DNA from: JBFXAM01 sp050184295 | GTDB taxonomy: Bacteria > Planctomycetota > Phycisphaerae > UBA1845 > Fen-1342 | DNA: 14,635 nucleotides | Assembly: GCA_050184295.1 (NCBI GenBank) | Contig: JBFXAM010000113.1 | Coordinates: 1 to 14,635 of the forward strand | Reading direction: 5' to 3' | Part shown: positions 6,605-14,200 of the stretch, one piece after another | Position numbering within the stretch: position 1 is the stretch's first letter | How the letters are laid out: every line of letters begins with the position of its first letter | Notes under the pieces: model-generated | What the model was told of the DNA's origin: nothing | The model's database searches: none | Seen by the model: only the letters and a program-made list of their open reading frames with translations | Position numbers and translations under genes: made by a program

Positions 6605-8206
6605 TCACTTCGTGAGCTCGTACACGAGCATGATGTCCTGCTCGCCGGGCATGATCGTGTAGTGCTCGCAGCGGGCGCCGTGAATCACGCGGAAGCGCTG
6701 TCGGAATTCGGGGTCGGTGGTGAGCGCCACGAACCAGCTCGGAAAGATGATGAGGTAACGGGCGTCGAGCTGCTTCATGTAATCGGCCATCCGCGTCGCG
6801 GACAGGCTGATCGCGTGGCGGAACTCGCGATCGAGCGCGAGTTCGTGGGTATTGAGACCCACCAGATCGATGATGTTTCGTTCGCCGAAGTACCGGATCG
6901 CCCCGGCATCATTCAGCAGGATCGTCGCGTCCGACGCGGTATATCGCGCGACCCACTTCCCCAGCGCGGTCTGCATCTCGCGGATGTTCTGGCAGTTCCA
7001 CGCGAACAGGTCAGCGTTGCGCTTCAGCTCCGGGGGATAGCGCACCAGCGCCAGCGCACCCAGCGCGAGCGCTGCAATCCGGCCCAGCAGCGCGGCGGTC
7101 GAAAGCGGCGTCGCCGCATCGGCACTCGCGCGCCGCCGCCCGAGCGCACACAGCGCATCGAGCCCCACCGTGATCACCACCAGCAGCAGCGGCGCCGCGG
7201 GCAGCGCATACCGCTGCAAGACATAGTGGTTGCTGAACGTCGGCAGCATCGACCGCGTCGCGCCGATGGCAGCGAGAAACACCCACGGAAAGAGCACGAT
7301 CACAACCCGCGCCACGCTGGGCCGCCGGAGGAGCGCCGCGGCGCCGATCATGTACAGCACCAGCGCCGACCCGTAGAAGTTTGCGGTCAGTCGCCAGGGA
7401 ATCTCGCGAACGACCGTCCACGCGTCGGTGAGCGGATATTCGTTTCGCGTCTTCACATAAAACGTGTTCGGCAGCGCGTGGCCGTTGATCGAGTAGCAAT
7501 ACGCCGCCCACAATCCACCCGCAATCGCCAGCGGCAGCGCCACCTGTGCGGTCGCGAGCAGCCGCGCGCGGTCGAAGCGGAATCGCCAGGCGATCAACTG
7601 CCCGATGCCGACGAGCGGGGCCAGCAGGAGCGTCTCGGGCCGCGACCAGTACGCCGCGGCGAGCAACACGCCCGCCGCCAGGAATCGCTGGTGGTGCAGT
7701 GCCAGCAGCATCCACAGCGCGCAGCCGGCGGCGAGATTCACTTCCATGCCGGCGACCTGGGAGAACGACAGGGTCGGCGACGCGGCGCACAGCAACCCGC
7801 CGAATAGCGGCAGTAGCGCCGCGCGCGTCCAGGCGCGCAGCAGTTCATAGAGCCCGAGCGTCGCCAGCCACGCCAACGCGGCACCCAGCACTTTAACCGC
7901 AAGCACGACGTCGAGCGACGAGACGCGCGCCAGCAGGTGCGCCGCGGCGCAAACGAGGATCCACAGCGGGCTGGTGAACCCGGCCTCCGCAACGCCGGGG
8001 TTGTATGCGGGGACGCCCTCCTCGACGAGCGAACGGGCGTAGACCAAGTGAATCCAGGAATCGTCGAGCGGAAAATCGACGCGGGCGGCGTCGGTCCCGG
8101 GCGCGCGGTTTGAGACGTAATACCACGCGACGACGGCGTGCACGATCGCCAGCAACAACCAGTCGCGCCCGCGTGCGCCATTCAACCAGAAGTCGCGCTG
8201 TGTCAT
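6605..8206 (-). CDS. Multi-pass membrane glycosyltransferase, GT-C type
   Basis: A 533-residue protein with roughly ten hydrophobic segments across residues 14-390, then a soluble C-terminal part. After the first membrane helix comes FPLDDSWIHLVYARSL (45-60), where the DD pair matches the acidic catalytic motif of GT-C enzymes, followed by YNPGVAEAGFTSPLW (68-82), also typical of this group. The C-terminal DAGAIRYFGERNIIDLVGLN (433-452) recurs in such enzymes. These proteins move a sugar from a polyprenyl-phosphate donor to an acceptor on the outer face of the membrane. The layout resembles GT39/AftB-like transferases, but sugar and acceptor are unknown. The start was set at MTQRDF (8206) rather than an in-frame start at 8287, because the extra 27 residues are polar, repeat-derived and lie in the gap after gyrA; the ribosome site (GGTGA) is weak. 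It lies downstream of gyrA on the same strand, 153 bases away. Confidence 0.8.
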   Translation of the reverse strand: MTQRDFWLNGARGRDWLLLAIVHAVVAWYYVSNRAPGTDAARVDFPLDDSWIHLVYARSLVEEGVPAYNPGVAEAGFTSPLWILVCAAAHLLARVSSLDVVLAVKVLGAALAWLATLGLYELLRAWTRAALLPLFGGLLCAASPTLSFSQVAGMEVNLAAGCALWMLLALHHQRFLAAGVLLAAAYWSRPETLLLAPLVGIGQLIAWRFRFDRARLLATAQVALPLAIAGGLWAAYCYSINGHALPNTFYVKTRNEYPLTDAWTVVREIPWRLTANFYGSALVLYMIGAAALLRRPSVARVVIVLFPWVFLAAIGATRSMLPTFSNHYVLQRYALPAAPLLLVVITVGLDALCALGRRRASADAATPLSTAALLGRIAALALGALALVRYPPELKRNADLFAWNCQNIREMQTALGKWVARYTASDATILLNDAGAIRYFGERNIIDLVGLNTHELALDREFRHAISLSATRMADYMKQLDARYLIIFPSWFVALTTDPEFRQRFRVIHGARCEHYTIMPGEQDIMLVYELTK

Positions 8207-8234
8207 GCCGCGCTCACCGCAACAAGAGTGGTCT

Positions 8235-8282
8235 GCCGAGCGACCGAGGCTCCCCACTGGCGAGCGACCGAGGCGCCGAGCT
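8235..8282. repeat. Two-copy 24-base tandem repeat in the gyrA-glycosyltransferase gap
   Basis: The 13-mer GAGCGACCGAGGC occurs at 8238-8250 and again at 8262-8274, giving a period of 24 bases. The flanking positions are partly conserved. It lies in the 153-base gap between the gyrA stop and the glycosyltransferase start. The gap otherwise holds a 4-bp GAAA-loop hairpin at 8338-8349 just after gyrA, too short to call a terminator. Confidence 0.6.
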
Positions 8283-8359
8283 GCCAATTCCGCGGGTGTG
8301 CCGCTGCTCTGCGCAGTGGCGTGCCCCGAAGAGGGAAGCGCTTTCGCGCACGCGACGCC

Positions 8360-11002
8360 TCACACGGTGTCGGTCGACTCGCCGCCCGAGGCGTCGCTGG
8401 CCGTGTCGTCGGACGTGCTGCGGCCCGGACCGTCGCCTTGGTCGACGTTCGCATCGCCGGTCACGGCGCCGCCGGTCGCGCTGTCGTTCTCTTCCTTCTC
8501 GCTCACCATCCGGGCGACCGCGACGACGCGATCGTTCTCCTCCACGCGGATCAGTCGCACACCCTGCGTGGCACGGCCGATGTCGCGCAGCGCGCTGACA
8601 GCCGTGCGCAGCAGCGTTCCCGCGCTGGTGATGAGCATGAGCTGGTCGTCGTCGGTGACCGCCTTGAGCGCGACGACGGGGCCGTTCTTGTCGGTGACCC
8701 GGACGTTGATCACGCCCTTGCCGCCGCGATGCGTCAGGCGGTATTCCTCGATCTCGGTGCGCTTGCCGAAGCCCTTTTCGCACACGGTCAGCAGGCTCAT
8801 CCCGGTCGTGATCGCGGCCATGTCCACGACGCGATCGTCATCGCGCAGGTCGATCCCGCGCACGCCGCGCGCGTCGCGCCCCATCGCGCGGACCTCCTCC
8901 TCCTTGAAGCGACAGGCCATGCCGCTGCGCGTGCCGAGGACGATCTCGTGCTCGCCGTGCGTGAGCGCGACGCCGACGAGTTCGTCGTCGGGGTCCAGCG
9001 CGATCGCGATGATGCCGGTCTCGCGCGGCCGGGCAAACGCCGTCAGCGGCGTCTTCTTCACGGTGCCCTTGAGCGTCGCGAAGAGGACAAACTGCTCCTC
9101 GAAACGCCGCACCGTCAGCACCGCCATGTGGCGCTCGTTCGGCTGCATCGTGAGGACGTTGGCGAGCGCGCGTCCGCGGCTGGTGCGCTGCATGCTCGGC
9201 ACGTCGTAGACGCGTCGCCAGTAGACGCGCCCGCGGTTGGTGAAAAAGAGCAGATAGTGGTGCGTGGTGCACACCATCAGGTGCTCGATGAAATCGCCGT
9301 CCTTGCTGTCGGTGCTCTTGACGCCTTTGCCGCCGCGACCCTGACTGCGATACGTATCGATCGGCACGCGCTTGATGTATCCCTCGTGCGAGATCGTGAC
9401 GATGACGTCTTCTTCCTGAATCAACTGTTCGAGGTCGAGCTCGCCGACGGCAGCGTCCTCGATCTTCGTGCGCCGCTCGTCGGCGTACTTTTCCTTCATC
9501 TCGCGCAGATCCTCGGCGATGATGTCGAGCACCCGGCGCTGATCCGCGAGAATCAGTTCGTAGTCGGCGATGTTCTCGACCAGCTTGCCGTATTCCTTCG
9601 CGAGTTCCTCGATCTCCAGCCCGGTCAGCCGCCGCAGTTGCATCGCGAGGATCGCGTCCGCCTGCGGGCGCGTCAGGAACTGGTCGCTGCCGGTCGCGCG
9701 CTGCACCAGCGCCGCGGGCAGCAGCTTGCGCACCGTCGCCTGCTCCGCCAGCCGCAGCGCCTTCTCCATCAGCCGCTGGCGCGCCGTGTCGACGTCCGGC
9801 GACTGGCGGATGATGCGGATGATCTCGTCGATGTCCGCGACCGCGAGAATGAGGCCTTCCAGGATGTGCGCCCGCTGGCGTGCCTTGCGCAGCAGGAACG
9901 TCGTGCGGCGGCGAATCACGTCGACGCGATGCTCGACGAACGATTCGATCAACTGCTTGAAGCTGAGCGTCTTGGGGGCGCGGTTCACGAGCGCGACGTT
10001 CATGATGTTCACGCTGCTTTGCAGCGGCGTGTACTCGTAGAGCTGGTTGATGATGACGTCGGGGTTCGCGTCGCGCTTCAACGGAATCACCACGCGCACC
10101 AGATTCTCGCGACCCGATTCGTCGCGCACGTCTTCGATGCCCTTGATCGTGCCGCTCTCGACACAGTCGATGATGCGGTCCTTGATCGTCGGCAACAGCA
10201 CGCCATAGGGGATCTCGTCGACCACGACGCTGATCCGACCGTTCTTCGCCTCCTCGGTGTGCAGCACGCCGCGGACCGTGATCGCGCCGCGGCCGGTCGC
10301 GTAGGCTTCGCGAATGCCCAGCCGGCCGTGGATGACGCCGCCGGTGGGGAAGTCGGGCCCCGGCACGATCGCGAGCAACTCGTCGATCGAGATCTCGGGA
10401 TTCTCGATCGTCGCGACGATCGCATCGCAGATTTCGCCGAGGTTGTGCGGCATGAGCCGCGTCGCCATCCCGACCGCGATGCCCTCCGCGCCGTTCACGA
10501 GCAGGTTGGGAAAACGGCTCGGCAGCACGACCGGCTCTTTGCGCGTGCCGTCGTAGTTGTCCTCGAAATCGACCGTCTCCTGTTCGAGATCGGTCATCAT
10601 CTCCTCGGCCGCCGACGCCAGGCGCGCTTCGGTATAGCGCATCGCCGCGGGCGGGTCGGCGTCGATGCTGCCGAAGTTGCCCTGGGGATCGACGAGCAGC
10701 GCGCGCATGCTCCACATCTGCCCCATCCGCACGAGCGTCGGATAGATCACGCCTTCGCCGTGCGGGTGATAGTTGCCGCTCGTGTCGCCGCAGATCTTGG
10801 CGCACTTGCGGTGCTTGGCGCGGGGAGAGAGGTTGAGGTCGTTCATCGCGACCAGGATGCGGCGCTGGCTGGGCTTGAGCCCGTCGCGCACGTCGGGCAG
10901 GGCACGGGCCATGATGACGCTCATGGCATAGGTGAGATACGACTCCTGCATCTCCTGGGCGATGGGAGTCGGGATGTCGCGGGTCGTCGGGGCGTCGCTC
11001 AT
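8360..11002 (-). CDS. gyrA: DNA gyrase subunit A
   Basis: An 880-residue protein, within the GyrA range. With GyrB it introduces negative supercoils by passing DNA through a double-strand break. The breakage-reunion domain opens with ESYLTYAMSVIMARALPDVR (20-39) and DGLKPSQRRIL; the catalytic tyrosine is Y123 in AAMRYTEARL, preceded by R122. A GyrA box, QGRGGKG, lies at 554-560, and the C-terminal wrapping domain repeats blade motifs such as THRGGKGVINV (758-768). This separates it from ParC, which lacks the box. The last 45 residues are acidic and rich in Ser, Thr and Gly. The quinolone pocket reads HPHGEGVIYP (79-88): the E. coli Ser83 position is G84 and Asp87 is P88. AGGAG lies 5 bases before the ATG. 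gyrB is not adjacent; the neighbour upstream is the repeat protein and downstream the glycosyltransferase. Confidence 0.98.
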   Translation of the reverse strand: MSDAPTTRDIPTPIAQEMQESYLTYAMSVIMARALPDVRDGLKPSQRRILVAMNDLNLSPRAKHRKCAKICGDTSGNYHPHGEGVIYPTLVRMGQMWSMRALLVDPQGNFGSIDADPPAAMRYTEARLASAAEEMMTDLEQETVDFEDNYDGTRKEPVVLPSRFPNLLVNGAEGIAVGMATRLMPHNLGEICDAIVATIENPEISIDELLAIVPGPDFPTGGVIHGRLGIREAYATGRGAITVRGVLHTEEAKNGRISVVVDEIPYGVLLPTIKDRIIDCVESGTIKGIEDVRDESGRENLVRVVIPLKRDANPDVIINQLYEYTPLQSSVNIMNVALVNRAPKTLSFKQLIESFVEHRVDVIRRRTTFLLRKARQRAHILEGLILAVADIDEIIRIIRQSPDVDTARQRLMEKALRLAEQATVRKLLPAALVQRATGSDQFLTRPQADAILAMQLRRLTGLEIEELAKEYGKLVENIADYELILADQRRVLDIIAEDLREMKEKYADERRTKIEDAAVGELDLEQLIQEEDVIVTISHEGYIKRVPIDTYRSQGRGGKGVKSTDSKDGDFIEHLMVCTTHHYLLFFTNRGRVYWRRVYDVPSMQRTSRGRALANVLTMQPNERHMAVLTVRRFEEQFVLFATLKGTVKKTPLTAFARPRETGIIAIALDPDDELVGVALTHGEHEIVLGTRSGMACRFKEEEVRAMGRDARGVRGIDLRDDDRVVDMAAITTGMSLLTVCEKGFGKRTEIEEYRLTHRGGKGVINVRVTDKNGPVVALKAVTDDDQLMLITSAGTLLRTAVSALRDIGRATQGVRLIRVEENDRVVAVARMVSEKEENDSATGGAVTGDANVDQGDGPGRSTSDDTASDASGGESTDTV

Positions 11003-11007
11003 CGGCG

Positions 11008-11012
11008 CTCCT
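11008..11012 (-). promoter_or_regulatory. Ribosome binding site of gyrA
   Basis: On the minus strand AGGAG stands 5 bases before the ATG at 11002. About 35 bases further upstream is a TTAAAAT (11045-11051) that could serve as a -10 box, but no -35 box is seen at the right distance. Confidence 0.55.
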
Positions 11013-11054
11013 GGTCAGCAGTTGAACACGTCTCGAAAGGGGAGATTTTAAGCG

Positions 11055-11090
11055 AAAAGCGGCGGGGTCGCACGCGGCCGACCCGCCGCC
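11055..11090 (-). terminator. Rho-independent terminator of the repeat-protein gene
   Basis: On the minus strand, bases 11090-11079 pair with 11070-11059 in an 11-bp GC-rich stem with one bulged base. The loop is 8 bases (11071-11078), and TTTTCGCTT follows directly. It lies about 150 bases after the stop of the repeat-protein gene and about 50 before the gyrA start, so it would separate the two transcription units. Confidence 0.6.
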
Positions 11091-11107
11091 GACGCACGCG
11101 CAAGAAT

Positions 11108-11145
11108 CACCCCGGCCCGCGTGCGATGAAGCGCGCGCCGGGGTG
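11108..11145. other. Strong hairpin upstream of the gyrA-side terminator
   Basis: CACCCCGGC at 11108-11116 pairs perfectly with GCCGGGGTG at 11137-11145. After one C-C mismatch, a further CGCG/CGCG stem plus a G-T pair closes an 8-base loop at 11123-11130. On the minus strand it is followed by ATTCTTG, not a clean T-tract. It may be a first terminator or an RNA 3'-end stabilising structure. Confidence 0.5.
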
Positions 11146-11237
11146 GTGTGATTTCCGCGATCCGTACGATGTGCGCGGCGGCACAGTCGCGGTCATCGTG
11201 TCGCGGTGACGCTGCGCCGCGGCCCGATCCGCACGTC

Positions 11238-14200
11238 CTACGGCGCTCCGCCCAACGGCCCGACGCTCGTCGGCCGGGCGCCCGCAGGCATCTGCGGGTT
11301 CTTCGCCGCCGGCTCGAAGTTCGGACGCGCCGCCGGCGGCAATAGCTCGGCGCAGTTCGTGCAATTGAACGAATCCACCGTGCCGAAGATCGGACCGGCC
11401 GCGTTCGGCGGCACCGTGTCGATCATCACGAATCGCGAGTCGAAGCGGTTGAGCACGATGTGCTCGCAGAGCGGCAGTCCGTCGCGCGGATTCAGCCCGG
11501 CGAGCGTCCACGCCGTCCCGAGCCCGTCGTCGAGCAGCAGCGTGAACCGCAAGACCGGTCCCGCCGCCGGAATGTTGAACTGCGCCGAGTACACGTCGGC
11601 GTTGCCCGGCTCGCTGCGGTTGCGAATCAGCGTCGAGGCCGCGACCAGCCCGCCGCTCGAACTCGCGGCGCCGAACTGGATGTCGTGATACACGATCGCG
11701 CGGTAATCGCCGAAGTTGCCGGCCGCGTTCTGGTCCGGCGCGGTGCGGATGAACCGATAGGTCGCGGTCCATTCCTGACCGACGGCGACGGTGTCCCAGG
11801 GCGGCGGCAATCCGACGCCGGGGCCTGACGTGACGAAGCCGCTGAATGTGAAGCGCGCCAGCTCGGTTGGGCACGGATCGCCCGGGCACTCGCAGCGGAA
11901 CAGATCGCCCTCGTTGATGGGCATGCACTGCCGAACCGCCGCGCCTTGCACACACTGCATGCTGCAGCTCGGCTCGTTCGCCGCGTCGAACGACACGTAG
12001 CAATCCGTGTTCGGATTGACGCACGAGCATTCGACGACCGCCCATCCCGGCACGCAGTCGCTGCACGGACAGTCGCTCGCGTCGTCGCAGATCGCGCCCG
12101 TGTCGGGGCAGCGCAGCACGCGCCGCACCACCGTCGGGAGGCACTGCACCTCGGACGGCTGCGTTGTGCACAGGGTGCTGCCCTTGCAGCCCGTCGCGTT
12201 CGCGTTCACATGGCACGTCTCGTCGCGGTTCACAAAATCGCGATTCAGATACAGGTCAATGCCCATCGGGCCATTGATCGTGATCGCGTGACTCGGCGGC
12301 GCTGAAATCTGCGTGTATCCCGGCGGTACCGTCTGCGTCACCGAATAGCCGCCGACCGCCAGCCCCGCGATGCGATAACGCCCGTCGGCGTCCGTCACAG
12401 CGCTCGACGAGCCGGCGAATACCGTCACACCCACGTGCGGCATGTCGCCGACGTTGTCGTTGTCCACGTCGATCAGCACGACGCCGCGCACCTCGCCGCA
12501 GGCGGGCGAAGGCAACGACAAGCCGTTGCAGTCGTTGCGGTTCTTGCTGTCGCTGCCGCGGCCGCCGAAGAGCTTGTCGGCGTTGTTGCAGCCGAAGAGA
12601 CCGTCGTTTCCGCGGTTTCCGAAGAGGAAATCGCGGTCGCTGCCGTCGCCGCCGCTGCGGACGGTGTCGTTTCCGCGGTTGCCGAAGGCGAGCTCGCCGC
12701 TGCCGTCGGTCGACAGGCTGTCGTTGTCGCGGTTCCCAAAGAGCAGGTCGCGGCTCCCGGCTCCGGTGATCTGGTCGTCGCCCGCGCCGCCGAAGAGCAG
12801 GTCGGGGCTGCCGCCGCCGCGGATGTAGTCCGCGATCTGTCCGCCGAAGGCGATGTTGACGCCGCCGCCGCCGAAGATGTGGTCGCCGCCGCGATTGCCG
12901 AAGAGCAGGTTCAACCCGCCGCCGCCGACGATCACGTCGTCGTCGTTGTTTCCAAACGCGACGTAGAGTCCGCCGCCGCCGAACTCCAGGATGTCTTTTT
13001 CGCGGTTGCCGAACGCGACGCCGAGGCCGGAGCCGGAGCGCACGCGGTCCTCGCCGTTGTTGCCGAACAGCACGGTCAGGCCCGGCCCGCCGCGCACGAT
13101 GTCGTGTTCGGCGTTGCCGAAGTTCACCGACAGTCCGGCGCCGCTGGTGACCGTGTCGTTGCCGCGGTTGCCGAAAAGCACGATCAGGCCATTGGCGCCG
13201 TTCACGTCGTCGTCGCCGCGGTTGCCAAACGCCAGGCACAGCCCGTTCCCGCCGGAAACGGTGTCGTTGGCGGCGTTGCCGAAGAGCAGGCAGATTCCGT
13301 CGCCGCCGTTGATCACGTCCTTGTCTTTGCCGCCGAACGCGAGATTCAGCCCGAAGCCGGTCGCGATCTGGTCGGCCTCGCGCCCGCCGAAGAGCACGTT
13401 GATCCCGTCGCCGGCGGTCATGATGTCATCACCGCGGCCGCCGAAGGCGACATTCAGCCCGATCCCGCCGGCGGTGAGATTGTCGTTCTCCTTGCCGCCG
13501 AAGATGATGTTGATGCCATCGCCACTCGTGACCACGTCGTCGGCGCGACCGCCGAACACCAGATTCAGTCCATCGCCGGCGGAGATGTTGTCGTAGCAGG
13601 GCCCGCCGAAGAGCAGGTCGATCTCGATCGGCGGCACCGTGGGCAAACCGAGGCGGCCGAGGCTCGTGATCGTGTCGTCGTGGTCGGCGCCGAACATGAG
13701 ATTGCCAAGCGCGATCGGCGTGGGCACGCTGCTGATCGGGACGATGATGAACCCGCCGTGCTCGCCGTGCATCTCGTCGTCGCCGTCGCCGCCAAACATG
13801 AAATCGATGCCGGCGTATCCGAAGGCTTCGTCGTTTCCGGGTCCGCAGAAGATGAGGTCGGCGGCGCCGCCGAGATCGTCGAGCCCGAGGCCGTCGATCA
13901 AGTCGTCGAGATCCTCGCTGACGCCGGTGCAGAGCGCGACCTCGTCAGCGCCCTTGATGAGGTCGTTCCCAGGCCCGCCGAAGAGGAGGTTGCCGAATCC
14001 AATCAGGATCGCCTGCCCGGTGGTGATGTCGCCGACGACGATGAGCGAGCCGCTGGCGCCCTCGATGGTGTCGTCTCCTCCGGCGCCGAAGATCAGATCG
14101 ATGCCGCCGCGCGGGTCGTTCGTGTCCCAGTTGAGATAGTCGCCGCGGAGCAGGTCGTTGTCGGGCCCGCCGAACAGCAGGTTGCCGAACAGCAGACAGA

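Noticed and set aside
6662..7807. 381-codon open frame on the plus strand opposite the glycosyltransferase
   Set aside because: Antisense to a protein with clear membrane helices and GT-C motifs. Its own translation is Arg/Gln/His-rich without motifs.
8338..8349. GCGC-GAAA-GCGC hairpin just after the gyrA stop
   Set aside because: The stem is only 4 bp and there is no T-tract, so it is not enough to call a terminator.
8138..11209. 1,023-codon open frame on the plus strand covering all of gyrA
   Set aside because: It is exactly antisense to an unmistakable gyrA, its translation is rich in His, Arg, Asp and Ala with no recognisable motif, and such frames arise from codon bias at this GC content.
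12540..13629. Regular 54-base repetition as a possible CRISPR or satellite
   Set aside because: The period is in frame throughout a long open reading frame and encodes a consistent protein motif. There are no unique spacers between identical repeats.
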